DNA from: Candidatus Gastranaerophilales bacterium
GTDB taxonomy: Bacteria; Cyanobacteriota; Vampirovibrionia; Gastranaerophilales; Gastranaerophilaceae
Assembly (NCBI GenBank): GCA_900766355.1
Contig: CAAFVD010000116.1
Coordinates: 136,808-200,807, forward strand
Length of the DNA stretch: 64,000 bases
Reading direction: 5' to 3'
Under the pieces are notes generated by a model. That model was not told the origin of the DNA. It worked only from the letters and a program-made list of their open reading frames with translations, and did no database searches. This document shows, piece by piece, positions 43,645-53,120 of the stretch. Made by a program: the position numbers and the translations under genes. How positions within the stretch are numbered: position 1 is the stretch's first letter; each line of letters starts with the position of its first letter.

Positions 43645-45372
43645 CTATCTTAAAATAACCATTTCGCAATTTCTACAATCAAACTTTAATGGGTATTTTG
43701 CACCTTTTTCATCTACAAGAAACAATTTTTTAGGCGATTTACACATATTTAATGCGTACTTAATACAATGTTTTGTTCGCATTAATTCTAATGCAGAATT
43801 ATCTCCGACAATTTGACACCCACATTTATTATAAAACTCTTTTGCTTCATCATTATATACATTTGCGTGATAATCATCTTCTGATTTATAAAACTGAGCA
43901 TATTTTAAAGGACTTTGAGTTTCTTGTATATAATTTCTTTTTCTTTCATCCATTAATTTTGCAAAAGAAACTCGTCTTAACTCATTAACAACAGATATAG
44001 GCAAAAAAGGTACAGATGCGTTTATATTTACATCTTTTACCACGAAATCAGATTCTCCCGATTTTAAGAATTGAGTTCTAAAGACTTCATTCATTCTCGC
44101 CTGATTATTTGCTCTTTGCCCTTTAGGTAAAGGTATTGAGACTGTATTATTATCTTCATCTGTAGATATAATTCTATCATCTATTATACTTACCCAAGCT
44201 TTTATTTTTCTGGATATTTTAGCCGTTTGCAATTCTTTTTCGTATAAAACATCTTTATTTCTATACACAGGTTGCCCTATTTCAATACTATCAGGCATTT
44301 TGTTTGGAAAAATTCTATTACCTTCAACTCTATTTATCAAACAACCATTTTCTTTGCCAATACATAAACCATCTTGTGAATGAAATTCTAATTTACTTTC
44401 AATATCAAAATAATTTCTTCCAAGCTTTGTAACAATACCTACGAACGCACCTTTTGGAGCATCAAAATTGTAACATTTTTCTCTTTCTTTCAAGAAATAA
44501 TTAGTATATCCTCTATTAAATATTTTATTCAAATCTGGTTCAAAATTAGTTATAACCTCTCCTGATGATATTTTTTGAGAATATTTATCTAACAAAGCTC
44601 TATATGTCAAAACAACTGTTTTGACATAATTTATATCCTTTAATCGTCCTTCTATTTTGTATGAATTTACACCTATATCCACCATTTCTTTTATATGTCT
44701 AGAAGCATTAAAATCTTTTAAACAAAGCAAATGCCTGTCTTTTACCAAAACATTTCCATTATCATCAACTAAAGAATATTTTTTTCTACAAGGTTGAGCA
44801 CATTCTCCACGATTAGCAGAACGTCCTCCAATAAATTCACTTAAATAACATTGTCCACTATAAGAAACACATAAAGCTCCATGAATAAAACATTCTAACT
44901 CTATACTTGTATTTTCTCTAATTTCTTTTATTTTATCTAACGAAAGTTCTCTTGCCAGAACAACTCTTGATAAACCAAGTTTTTCAAAAAATTTTACTTT
45001 TTCTAAATCCCTGTTATCGCATTGGGTACTTATATGTAATGGGATTGGTGGTATCTCTCCATTTATTCCAGCCTCTATAATTGCCATATCTTGAACTATC
45101 AAAGCATCAACTTTTATTGAATAAAGTTGTTTTATTAGTTCTTTTACCTTTTCTAGCTCGCTATTATAAAAAACTGTATTTACAGTCACAAAGACTTTTA
45201 CATAAAATTTATGAGCATATTCAACAATTTCTGCAATATCTTCAATAGAATTTCCTGCCTTACTTCTTGCTCCAAACTGAGGACCACCAATATAAATGGC
45301 ATCAGCACCACAATCGATAGCCGCAATAGCTGTTTCTTTATCTTTAGCTGGTGCAAGAAGTTCTGTTTTCAT
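43645..45372 (-). CDS. U32-family peptidase (RlhA/TrhP-like), 575 aa
   Basis: This family includes collagenase-like peptidases that act in tRNA or rRNA hydroxylation (TrhP, RlhA). Visible are ELLAPAKDKETAIAAIDCGADAIYIGG, VKVFVTVNT, LHISTQCDN, ECFIHGALCVSYSGQC, GRSANRGECAQPCRKKY (Cys-rich motif for Fe-S binding) and the DDIKIEGRLK-like signature (SYKIEGRLKDINYV), with a C-terminal extension of about 200 residues. The ATG at 45372 with GAGGAA is the start; a TTG directly upstream is less likely. It follows secF by 11 bp. Confidence 0.88.
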   Translation of the reverse strand: MKTELLAPAKDKETAIAAIDCGADAIYIGGPQFGARSKAGNSIEDIAEIVEYAHKFYVKVFVTVNTVFYNSELEKVKELIKQLYSIKVDALIVQDMAIIEAGINGEIPPIPLHISTQCDNRDLEKVKFFEKLGLSRVVLARELSLDKIKEIRENTSIELECFIHGALCVSYSGQCYLSEFIGGRSANRGECAQPCRKKYSLVDDNGNVLVKDRHLLCLKDFNASRHIKEMVDIGVNSYKIEGRLKDINYVKTVVLTYRALLDKYSQKISSGEVITNFEPDLNKIFNRGYTNYFLKEREKCYNFDAPKGAFVGIVTKLGRNYFDIESKLEFHSQDGLCIGKENGCLINRVEGNRIFPNKMPDSIEIGQPVYRNKDVLYEKELQTAKISRKIKAWVSIIDDRIISTDEDNNTVSIPLPKGQRANNQARMNEVFRTQFLKSGESDFVVKDVNINASVPFLPISVVNELRRVSFAKLMDERKRNYIQETQSPLKYAQFYKSEDDYHANVYNDEAKEFYNKCGCQIVGDNSALELMRTKHCIKYALNMCKSPKKLFLVDEKGAKYPLKFDCRNCEMVILR

Positions 45373-45383
45373 CAAGAATTCCT

Positions 45384-46349
45384 CTATGCTGCTACTTGAG
45401 AAGTTGATGTAGTAATATTATCTTTATCTTTCCAAATATCAATCAGTACTGAACAGAAGAATATACTAGAATATGTACCTACTGTAATACCTAATATCAT
45501 AGCTAATACAAAATCTTTTGTTGTAACTCCACCAAAGAAGAACAACGCAAACAATGTAATCAAAGTAGTCAAAGAGGTATTAATACTTCTTGCCATAGTC
45601 TGATTTATACTATAATTGATAATTTCACTAAATGACATTTTCTTTGAATAATATCTTAAATTTTCTCTAATTCTATCAAATACAACAATTGTATCGTGAA
45701 CCGAGAAGCCAATAACTGTAAGAATTGCAGTTACAAATAAAGCATCTATTTCTACATTTCCAAAAATTCCCATTAGAGCAAATACACCACATACAAACAA
45801 TACATCGTGTACCAATCCCAATATCGCTGCAAGAGCATAGTCAAACTGAAAACGAATTGTTAAATAGCATATAATACCTAACAAAGCTAAAGATAAAGCT
45901 ATTAAAGAATTCTTAAACAATTCTTTACCTACAGTAGGTCCAACAGATGAAACTTGTACTAATTCAGCATTTGGATAATCTTTTTGAATAGTCTGAGTTA
46001 TAACTTGTTGAGTATTTGATTTGCTATCAATAAATTTTGTTCTAATAGAAATCATTGATTTTAAATCAGTATTATCTTTTGTGGTATTTACATTTACTAT
46101 TTGAATAACAGGACTTTCCACACCTGCATTTTCAAGATTTGTTCTTATATCTGCAATTTTATTATTTGTTATTTCTCTTTTTACACCATACTGCAAAGTC
46201 GTACCACCAGTATAATCAATACCGACTTTTAAAGGAGTGTGGGTTGGTGTTGTTATCGTAGAATATAACATTCCTATGATTCCAGGTATCAGTAATAGTG
46301 CTGAAAAAGCTAAACACCAAAATCTAATTTTAACTATATTAAGTTTCAT
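45384..46349 (-). CDS. secF: Protein translocase subunit SecF
   Basis: SecF forms with SecD a membrane complex that uses the proton gradient to finish protein export through SecYEG. The 321-aa protein has the first membrane segment, a periplasmic domain (KVGIDYTGGTTLQYGV), and five further segments with GLVHDVLFVCGVFA, the FSVHDTIVVFDRIRENLR motif and the C-terminal pair. It starts 17 bp after secD and is followed by the U32 gene. Confidence 0.96.
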   Translation of the reverse strand: MKLNIVKIRFWCLAFSALLLIPGIIGMLYSTITTPTHTPLKVGIDYTGGTTLQYGVKREITNNKIADIRTNLENAGVESPVIQIVNVNTTKDNTDLKSMISIRTKFIDSKSNTQQVITQTIQKDYPNAELVQVSSVGPTVGKELFKNSLIALSLALLGIICYLTIRFQFDYALAAILGLVHDVLFVCGVFALMGIFGNVEIDALFVTAILTVIGFSVHDTIVVFDRIRENLRYYSKKMSFSEIINYSINQTMARSINTSLTTLITLFALFFFGGVTTKDFVLAMILGITVGTYSSIFFCSVLIDIWKDKDNITTSTSQVAA

Positions 46350-46366
46350 AATTTATATAACCTTTC

Positions 46367-47677
46367 CTAATCTATAATACCAAATTTTGCATTTTCTTTC
46401 TTAGATTCAGTAACTTGATACCCTTGTCCTATTTCGCTTGCCTTTAAGCCAAACAAAGCAGGATTTGTAAGAGTTTTTGTTCCAAATATTAGCAACATGA
46501 AGTTTTTAGTAACTGTAATTGCAGTAAACATTGAAACTACAACCCCAAGAGCAAGAGTCAATGCAAACCCTTTAACAATACTTGTACCTAAGCTGTACAA
46601 TATAATACAAGTAATAATAGTTGTCATATTCGAATCAAAAATACTTGTAAATGCTCTATCAAAACCTGAATTAATTGCAGTAAACAAAGTTCTACCAGCT
46701 CTCAATTCTTCTTTTGTTCTTTCAAAAATTAAAATATTAGCATCAACTGCCATACCTATACTAAGTATAAAACCTGCAATACCAGCTAAGGTCATTGTAA
46801 CAGGTATTGTTTTAAATATTGCAAACAAAATTATTCCGTATATACATAATGCTATATCAGCCACTATTCCAGGAACTCTATAATATGCAATCATAAACAA
46901 CATTACAAGTCCTAAACCAATAATACCTGCGATTTTTGATTTCGCAATACTGTCCGCACCAAGAGTTGGTCCAACAGTGTTTTCTTCTATGATTTTGGCA
47001 GGAACAGGTAACGCACCTGCATTTAACAAATCAACCATTTTTTTAGCATCTTCGTATTGGAAACCATTATCTCCACCTGAAATTTGAGCTCTACCTTCTA
47101 GGATAGGTTCTCTAATTACTGGTGCAGATTGAAGTTCGTTATTAAAGAATATTGCCATTGGTTTGCCAACAAGTTCTCTTGTTAGTTTTGCAAATTTTCT
47201 TGTACCAACACTATTAAATTCTAAATCTACAACCCATTGACCGTTTGTAGAGTTTGTACTCAAGTTAGCTTTTGATAAATCTTTACCGGTTAAACCTGTA
47301 GATTCCCATTCTGTAGTGTATTCTTCACTACCTTTAGGAGCTTTAAATTCAAGTTCTGCAGTATCACCGATAAAAGCTTTAGCTTGTTCTAAATCTGATA
47401 CATCAGGGATTTCAACAACAAGTCTGTTTTCTCCTGAACGCTGAACAACAGTTTCAGCAACACCTAACTTGTTAACTCTGTTTTCGATAGCAAATAACAA
47501 ACTATCCATCATATCAGGTGTTATTTTTGCAATTGAATTTGATGTCTGCGCTTCTAATACCAGCCTAGACCCGCCAACCAAATCAAGTCCTAATTTTGTT
47601 GGCTTTGTAAATATCAATACTAATGAAACTATCACAATTGCAACAATAGCCCAAAACATTATTACTCTATTTTTCAT
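46367..47677 (-). CDS. secD: Protein translocase subunit SecD
   Basis: SecD has the first membrane segment (MFWAIVAIVIVSLVLIF), then the KLGLDLVGGSRLVLEA motif, a periplasmic P1 domain of moderate length (436 aa in all, shorter than E. coli but typical for cyanobacteria-type SecD), and five more membrane segments with GFILSIGMAVDANILIFERTKEELR. First gene of the secD-secF-U32 operon. Confidence 0.96.
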   Translation of the reverse strand: MKNRVIMFWAIVAIVIVSLVLIFTKPTKLGLDLVGGSRLVLEAQTSNSIAKITPDMMDSLLFAIENRVNKLGVAETVVQRSGENRLVVEIPDVSDLEQAKAFIGDTAELEFKAPKGSEEYTTEWESTGLTGKDLSKANLSTNSTNGQWVVDLEFNSVGTRKFAKLTRELVGKPMAIFFNNELQSAPVIREPILEGRAQISGGDNGFQYEDAKKMVDLLNAGALPVPAKIIEENTVGPTLGADSIAKSKIAGIIGLGLVMLFMIAYYRVPGIVADIALCIYGIILFAIFKTIPVTMTLAGIAGFILSIGMAVDANILIFERTKEELRAGRTLFTAINSGFDRAFTSIFDSNMTTIITCIILYSLGTSIVKGFALTLALGVVVSMFTAITVTKNFMLLIFGTKTLTNPALFGLKASEIGQGYQVTESKKENAKFGIID

Positions 47678-47734
47678 TTACTTGTTGTACTCCCTTTTAT
47701 TATTTACATCTCTATTTTAACAGAAATAACAATA

Positions 47735-48637
47735 TTACAATAATGCCATTAGGCTAGCTTGAGTGGAGTCTATTGTTGAAAATAACTCCTTCTTTTCGTC
47801 TTCTGTTAATTTTGTTAGAGGTTTTCTTACAAATTCATTTATTATATTTTTATGTGCCAAAACAGCCTTTACTGGAACTGGATTTGGTGCCATAAAGAGT
47901 TTTCTGAATGTTGGATACAATTGTTGATGTATCTGCAAAGCTTTATTTACATCTCCTGTTTTAAAGCTTCTTATCATCATTTTTATTTGTTTACCAAACA
48001 AGTGAGAGGCAACTGATACTACACCATGAACACCTAAAGACATCATAGGTAATGTTAAACTATCATCACCACTTAAAATAGTAAAATCTTTCGGACAGTT
48101 CATTCTTAGTTCAGTTATTGTGTCCATATCAGCATAGCTTTGTTTTAGAGCAGCTATATTATTATATTTTTCTGCTAGATATTTAACTGTATCAACAGAC
48201 ATATTAACACCAGTTCTTGAAGGAATGTTATATAAAATTATAGGAATATTAACCGCTTCTGCTATTGCTGAGAAATGTTCTATCATGCCTTTTTGAGAAG
48301 GTTTATTATAATAAGGAACAACACATAAAATTGCATCAGCTCCCTCTTGTTCTGCCAATTTTGACATTTCTACTGCAGTAGCAGTGCTATTTGATCCTGT
48401 ACCCATAACAATTTTTGCATTATTTTTTAAACCTTTTTTAGCAGCATGTAAAATTTTTATTTCTTCTTCATGCGTTAAAGTTGGGGATTCACCCGTTGTA
48501 CCAGTTACAACAATAGTATCTGAACCGTTCGTTGTTAAATATTCTGCAAGTTGTTCAACTTTTGCGTAATCAATATCACCCGTAGACGTCATTGGTGTTA
48601 CCATTGCCGTAATTACTTCCCCAAAATCAAACCTCAT
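47735..48637 (-). CDS. dapA: 4-hydroxy-tetrahydrodipicolinate synthase DapA
   Basis: DapA condenses pyruvate with aspartate semialdehyde, the first committed step of diaminopimelate and lysine synthesis. The 300-aa TIM barrel has GTTGESPTLTHEEE, the VVPYYNKPSQKGMIEHF loop with the catalytic Tyr, YNIPSRTGV, and AALKQSYAD with the Schiff-base Lys. The ATG at 48637 with AGAGG is the start; a longer frame to 48679 is not supported. It is divergent from the methylthioadenosine phosphorylase gene. Confidence 0.96.
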   Translation of the reverse strand: MRFDFGEVITAMVTPMTSTGDIDYAKVEQLAEYLTTNGSDTIVVTGTTGESPTLTHEEEIKILHAAKKGLKNNAKIVMGTGSNSTATAVEMSKLAEQEGADAILCVVPYYNKPSQKGMIEHFSAIAEAVNIPIILYNIPSRTGVNMSVDTVKYLAEKYNNIAALKQSYADMDTITELRMNCPKDFTILSGDDSLTLPMMSLGVHGVVSVASHLFGKQIKMMIRSFKTGDVNKALQIHQQLYPTFRKLFMAPNPVPVKAVLAHKNIINEFVRKPLTKLTEDEKKELFSTIDSTQASLMALL

Positions 48638-48733
48638 AATCAATACCTCTTTCCTTCTATCAAATGTATTATAAAACAAATAGATTATTTGGGTTGTAAA
48701 AAAATATTAAATTCTGAAATAAAAAAAAGTTTA

Positions 48734-48742
48734 TGGTATATT
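48734..48742 (+). promoter_or_regulatory. Extended -10 promoter of the mtnP gene
   Basis: TGG followed by TATATT (48737-48742), about 30 bp before the ATG. This gene has a strong TAGGAGGA site, so it has a normal leader. Confidence 0.45.
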
Positions 48743-48772
48743 AGAACAATACACGACTTAGGAGGAAATAAA

Positions 48773-49570
48773 ATGGAAAAATTAGCAGATATTGGTGTAT
48801 TCGGTGGTTCAGGCTTTTATAGCTTTTTAGAAGATATTGACGAAGTTAAAGTTGAAACACCTTATGGCATGCCTAGTGACAGTTTATTTATCGGTAAAAT
48901 TGGTGCTCACAAAGTAGCATTTATGCCTCGTCATGGTAGAAGCCATACTATTCCACCTCATCTTCTAAACTACAGAGCAAACGTGTGGGCAATGAAGCAC
49001 GTTGGTTGTAGCAGAGTTATTTCTCCATGTGCAGCAGGTAGTTTACAAAAACATGTAGAGCCTGGAAGTTTTGTTATATGTGATCAGTTTGTAGATTGGA
49101 CAAAAGGACGACCTTCAACATTCTTTGACGGGCCTATCGTTACACACCCATCTCCAGCTGATTTATATTGTCCAGAGTTAAGAAAATTAGCTATCAAAAC
49201 TGGTAAAGATTTAGGTATAAAAATTCACGAAACTGGTACTGTTGTTGTAATTAATGGTCCAAGATTTTCTACTAAGGCTGAGTCTAAATTCTTTACTAAT
49301 CAAGGTTGGGAAGTTATTAACATGACAGCTTTCCCTGAAGCTTATTTAGTAAAAGAACTAGATATGTGCCCATTAAACATTTCATTGATTACAGATTATG
49401 ATGCTGGTCTTGTTGGTGATGTTCCTCCAGTTTCTCACCAAGCAGTTATAGAAGTATTTAATAATAACGTAGCTAATTTGAAAAAATTATTATTCACAAT
49501 GATTGAAAACATTCCAGTTGAAAGAACTAATTGTGATTGTGCAAATACAAAATCTAAATCAAGAGCATAA
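48773..49570 (+). CDS. mtnP: S-methyl-5'-thioadenosine phosphorylase
   Basis: This enzyme splits methylthioadenosine with phosphate to adenine and methylthioribose-1-phosphate, the first step of methionine salvage. The 265-aa protein has GVFGGSGFYSFL, FMPRHGRSHTIPPHLLNYRANVW, the ISPCAAGSLQKHVEPG segment, NMTAFPEAYLVKE and ITDYDAGLVGD, as in eukaryote-like MTAP. The C-terminus is Cys- and Ser-rich. The ATG at 48773 has TAGGAGGA; a longer frame to 48551 lies in the dapA gene. yggT follows 18 bp on. Confidence 0.93.
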   Translation: MEKLADIGVFGGSGFYSFLEDIDEVKVETPYGMPSDSLFIGKIGAHKVAFMPRHGRSHTIPPHLLNYRANVWAMKHVGCSRVISPCAAGSLQKHVEPGSFVICDQFVDWTKGRPSTFFDGPIVTHPSPADLYCPELRKLAIKTGKDLGIKIHETGTVVVINGPRFSTKAESKFFTNQGWEVINMTAFPEAYLVKELDMCPLNISLITDYDAGLVGDVPPVSHQAVIEVFNNNVANLKKLLFTMIENIPVERTNCDCANTKSKSRA

Positions 49571-49588
49571 GACAGGAGATATACTGTA

Positions 49589-49861
49589 ATGATAAGATTT
49601 CCTATGTTATTAAAGGCTGTAAACGGGATTTTCAACATGTTTTATGTGTTAATAATCCTAAGAATCTTTATGTCATGGATACCAAGCATTGACTGGGAGC
49701 AACAACCTATTAAGTTTGTAAGAGAGATTACAGATGCTTATCTTGAAGTATTCAGACGATTTGTTCCTCCGTTAGGGGGTTTGGACTTTTCTCCGATAAT
49801 AGCAATAATAGTTCTTCAAATTTTACAAGGACTTATTACTGGAGCAATTGGAAACTTATAA
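49589..49861 (+). CDS. yggT: YggT-family membrane protein (90 aa)
   Basis: YggT proteins are small two-helix membrane proteins linked to osmotic or division-site functions; the E. coli member eases potassium uptake and cell growth under stress. Helix 1 is FNMFYVLIILRIFMSWIP, then a loop with the family's FVREITDAYLEVFRRFVPPLGGLDFSP motif (two parts), then helix 2 FSPIIAIIVLQILQGLITG. GGAGATAT precedes the ATG. Probably co-transcribed with mtnP. Confidence 0.88.
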   Translation: MIRFPMLLKAVNGIFNMFYVLIILRIFMSWIPSIDWEQQPIKFVREITDAYLEVFRRFVPPLGGLDFSPIIAIIVLQILQGLITGAIGNL

Positions 49862-49940
49862 AATAAAAAATATACAATATTTGGGGGAGTAGGAATTTTA
49901 TCATTCCTGTTATTTTAAAAAGAAAATAGTTGGGAGGAAT

Positions 49941-51164
49941 ATGTACGCATATAAGGATAGTGTAGATTACAGTTACAGAGATACTGTGTCTTATGGCACA
50001 CGTCAGAATAGACATTCTCTACATTCTGTACATGATAAAGTTTATAAAAAACATTCAGCACAAAGAAAAACAAAGAAAAAACACTCTTTGATTTCTTCAA
50101 TATTTGTATTGTCAGTATTTGCATTTTTTGCATTTGTGGTTATGCCATTTAGCTATAAAACTGTCCAAAATATATTTTGGCTAGACAAAACTGCACCTTT
50201 TACAAATAGAGGTATCGAATCTCCGTTATTGAACACTTCATTCTACCGTTCTGGAGCTAATCTACAATCAATTCTATTTCCAACAATTAGTTATTTAAAT
50301 AACGATATGTTCTTAAATCAAAGACTTTTAGCTCCAACTCTATATAGCAAAAAATATGCTACAGATATGTATCTTTCAGATAGAATGATTGATTTAGAAA
50401 ACCAGTTAAAAGGTTTGAATAAAGCATTTCCTTCTATAAAACCAGCAATTTATGTTTGGTCTTTTGAAACGGGTAAATATGCTGCTATTAATGAGGATAA
50501 AGTTTATCCTGCAGCTAGTATTATAAAAATTCCTGTATTAGTTCAGCTATTCAAATCTATTGAGGCTAATCAAGTTTCTATTTACGATGAAATGACATTA
50601 ACTCATTATTATAGAGCATCGGGTTCAGGTGATTTGCAATATGCTCAAGATGGTAGAAAATATACTCTTGATGAACTTGCAAGAGTTATGATTCAAAATT
50701 CTGACAACTCTGCTACAAATATGCTGATGTCAAAAGTTGGTGGTATGGACGATGTTAATACAGGTATAAGAATGTGGGGATTGAAAAATACACACATAAA
50801 AACTTGGTTACCAGATTTAACAGGTACAAATACCACAACGGCCTATGATATGGCAAAAATCTTATATAACCTAGAAAACACCTCGTTTTTAAACGTAAAT
50901 TCTCGTGAAGATATTATAAAATATATGAGCAAGGTTAAGAATAACAGACTTATACAAGCTGGCTTACCTCAAGGTGTTCCTTTTATTCACAAAACAGGTG
51001 ATATTGGTTCAATGCTAGGCGATGCAGGTATTGTTTACTTACCTTCAGGTCAACATTATATTGTCGTTATTTTAGCAAAAAGACCTCATAACGACCCAGC
51101 TGGTGTAAACTTTATTAAATCAGCATCTGCTCTTATTTATTCAGAAATGTCTAACGTGAAGTAA
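49941..51164 (+). CDS. Class A beta-lactamase-fold protein lacking Glu166 (407 aa)
   Basis: The protein has a basic, Lys/His-rich cytoplasmic head of 50 residues, a membrane anchor near residues 52-72 (SSIFVLSVFAFFAFVVMPF), and a 270-residue serine hydrolase domain. The three class A motifs are present: SIIK near residue 193, SDN near 254 and KTG near 351. At the Glu166 loop the sequence reads TWLPDLTGTN, so the general base Glu166 is Leu and Asn170 is Thr. Such proteins bind penicillins or act as peptidases, but normally do not hydrolyse beta-lactams by the class A mechanism. A peptidoglycan enzyme or sensor is likely. It converges on gmhA with a 14-bp overlap. Confidence 0.85.
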   Translation: MYAYKDSVDYSYRDTVSYGTRQNRHSLHSVHDKVYKKHSAQRKTKKKHSLISSIFVLSVFAFFAFVVMPFSYKTVQNIFWLDKTAPFTNRGIESPLLNTSFYRSGANLQSILFPTISYLNNDMFLNQRLLAPTLYSKKYATDMYLSDRMIDLENQLKGLNKAFPSIKPAIYVWSFETGKYAAINEDKVYPAASIIKIPVLVQLFKSIEANQVSIYDEMTLTHYYRASGSGDLQYAQDGRKYTLDELARVMIQNSDNSATNMLMSKVGGMDDVNTGIRMWGLKNTHIKTWLPDLTGTNTTTAYDMAKILYNLENTSFLNVNSREDIIKYMSKVKNNRLIQAGLPQGVPFIHKTGDIGSMLGDAGIVYLPSGQHYIVVILAKRPHNDPAGVNFIKSASALIYSEMSNVK

Positions 51165-51726
51165 ATATACGTTCTTCAACAAGTCCACAAATAATGTGTC
51201 CAATCATTATTTGTGTTTCTTGTATGTTAGGTGTGTATTCTGAAGGTACTTTTATAACATACTGGCATGTTTTATCTAATGGACACATTTTACTTCCAAC
51301 AAGACCTACTGTTATAATGCCCATATTATTGGCTTCCTCAACAGCTTCTATTATATTTTCAGAATGACCTGAAGTTGATATCGCAATAAACACATCACCA
51401 GCCTTACCATTAGCTTGAATTTGTCTAGCAAAAGATTTATTATATCCATAATCATTACTTATTGCCGTTAACAATGGAGAATTTGTATTTAATTCTAATG
51501 CTGCAAGTGGAGGTCTATCAAAGTTAAATTTTGACACAAGTTCTCCAGCTATATGTTGAGCATCACCTGCAGAACCACCATTACCAGCAGTCATAACTTT
51601 ATTTCCATTTTTATAGGCATTAACGATTACATTTGCAATATTATCTATCTGTTTTATTATTTCATCGTTATTTAATACTAATTGCTTTGTTTTTATACTT
51701 TGTTCTATATAGTTTTTTATATCCAT
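51151..51726 (-). CDS. gmhA: Phosphoheptose isomerase GmhA
   Basis: GmhA turns sedoheptulose 7-phosphate into D-glycero-D-manno-heptose 7-phosphate, the first step to the heptose of lipopolysaccharide core or of S-layer glycans. The 191-aa SIS-domain protein has GNGGSAGDAQHIAGELVSKF, ALELNTNSPLLTAISNDYGY, FIAISTSGHSENI and the C-terminal ETQIMIGHIICGLVE with metal-binding His. It has an AAAGGA site and an extended -10 promoter upstream. Confidence 0.95.
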   Translation of the reverse strand: MDIKNYIEQSIKTKQLVLNNDEIIKQIDNIANVIVNAYKNGNKVMTAGNGGSAGDAQHIAGELVSKFNFDRPPLAALELNTNSPLLTAISNDYGYNKSFARQIQANGKAGDVFIAISTSGHSENIIEAVEEANNMGIITVGLVGSKMCPLDKTCQYVIKVPSEYTPNIQETQIMIGHIICGLVEERIFTSR

Positions 51727-51757
51727 ATATAATCCTTTGTTAATATAACTTTACGAT

Positions 51758-51766
51758 ATTCTATCA
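51758..51766 (-). promoter_or_regulatory. Extended -10 promoter of gmhA
   Basis: On the minus strand TGA followed by TAGAAT lies about 33 bp before the ATG, with AAAGGA in the leader. Confidence 0.4.
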
Positions 51767-51797
51767 TAAAATGGGATTTTTATAAATAACGTATATC

Positions 51798-52044
51798 TAT
51801 AATATATACGATTTTAAAAAAACTATACAAATTAAACAAAAAGAGCAATTCTCAAAGAAAAAAATTCTTTATATAAATATGGGAATTAAGGAATTAATAA
51901 TCAGTTTAATATTCAATCAACGAATGTATTTAGTTTCAGCAACTGTAGCTATTAGAAACTAACAAAAAAGATTCTTTTTATACTCTCTTTTAATATCCTC
52001 GTGTTTATTTAATGCTGTCATTCACTAAATGACAGCTTTTTCTT
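51798..52044 (+). ncRNA. Gap with an orphan plus-strand terminator; possible small RNA
   Basis: Between gmhA and the ABC gene, both on the minus strand, a gap of 341 bp (51727-52067) holds no convincing gene. A hairpin GCTGTCATT/AATGACAGC (52014-52036) followed by TTTTTCTTT is a good terminator on the plus strand, where no gene lies, and lacks a T-run on the minus strand. A TATAAT at 51798-51803 could start the RNA, but no good -35 is visible. A 27-codon frame from 51879 (GIKELIISLIFNQ) has no ribosome site. Confidence 0.3.
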
Positions 52045-52067
52045 TGTGGGTAAAATATAAAAAACTT

Positions 52068-53120
52068 TTACTTATTATCTAAATTTACACCATTTTCATC
52101 GAAGAATAACATATTATCTATTGAAATACCCAAAATAAGTTCTTCTCCAATATGAAAATCTGGATTTAATCTTGCTGAACATTTTTTGTCCTGAATATTA
52201 AAATAAGCAATCTTTTCAGAACCAAGCATTTCTGAGATATCTACATTAACAACAAACTTAATATCTCCACCTGTCATATTTTCAGGACGGATACCTATTA
52301 TAACCTGTTTATGACCTGCAAATTTTTCTTTCATTTCGTCAGTTAATGGAATCCTTACATTGTCAAAAGTTAAACCATTTCCATCAAAATCAGCATTAAT
52401 GAAATTCATTTGTCCAATAAAGCCCGCAACAAAAGTATTAGCAGGATTAGAATATATGTTGTCAGGAGTATCAACTTGTTGAATAACACCTTTATCTAAC
52501 ACAACTATTCTATCTCCCATTGTCAAAGCTTCCGTTTGGTCATGAGTAACATATACAAATGTTGTTTGTAATTTTTTATGTAACTTTTTAATCTCTGAAC
52601 GCATTTGAACCCTTAACTTTGCATCAAGGTTAGAAAGAGGTTCGTCCATTAAAAACACTTTTGGGTTTCTTACAATTGCACGTCCAAGAGCTACTCTTTG
52701 TCTTTGTCCACCAGATAATTGTTTTGGTTTTCTATCCAAAAATTGAGAAAGATTCAAAATTTCAGCAGCCTCTTTAACCTTTTTATCAATAGTTTGTTTA
52801 TCTACTTTTCTCATTTTTAAACCAAAAGCAATATTATCATACACACTCATATGAGGATATAAAGCATAGCTTTGGAACACAAAAGCTATATCTCTATCTT
52901 TTGGGTGTACGTTATTAACAACCTTGTCATCTATAAGAATTTCTCCCGATGTAATATCTTCAAGCCCAGCAATCATTCTCAAAGCCGTAGATTTACCACA
53001 ACCAGAAGCTCCCACCAAAACTATAAATTCTTTGTCCTTAATATCTAGCGACACATCATTTATGATAAGTTTTTTATTATCATAACTTTTGTGTACATTT
53101 TTAAAAGTTACACTACTCAT
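52068..53120 (-). CDS. MalK/UgpC-type ABC transporter ATP-binding protein
   Basis: This ATPase normally powers sugar or glycerol-3-phosphate import with a partner permease. The 350-aa protein has Walker A GASGCGKST, Q-loop, signature LSGGQRQRVALGRA, Walker B VFLMDEPLSNLDAKLR, the H-loop (VTHDQTEAL), and a C-terminal MalK-type OB domain (VIIGIRPENMTGG) that often carries regulation. No permease or binding protein is next to it, so it may serve several transporters. It overlaps the degenerate histidine kinase gene upstream by 8 bp. Confidence 0.93.
   Translation of the reverse strand: MSSVTFKNVHKSYDNKKLIINDVSLDIKDKEFIVLVGASGCGKSTALRMIAGLEDITSGEILIDDKVVNNVHPKDRDIAFVFQSYALYPHMSVYDNIAFGLKMRKVDKQTIDKKVKEAAEILNLSQFLDRKPKQLSGGQRQRVALGRAIVRNPKVFLMDEPLSNLDAKLRVQMRSEIKKLHKKLQTTFVYVTHDQTEALTMGDRIVVLDKGVIQQVDTPDNIYSNPANTFVAGFIGQMNFINADFDGNGLTFDNVRIPLTDEMKEKFAGHKQVIIGIRPENMTGGDIKFVVNVDISEMLGSEKIAYFNIQDKKCSARLNPDFHIGEELILGISIDNMLFFDENGVNLDNK

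Noticed and set aside
43559..43816. Plus-strand ORF starting over the tRNA-Arg
   Set aside because: Begins inside the tRNA complement and then runs opposite to the U32 gene; no ribosome site.
46497..46883. 128-aa plus-strand ORF inside secD
   Set aside because: Complement of conserved SecD membrane segments, no ribosome site.
51879..51962. 27-codon ORF as a type I toxin peptide
   Set aside because: No ribosome site, only weakly hydrophobic, and no antisense promoter seen; kept only as part of the small RNA candidate.
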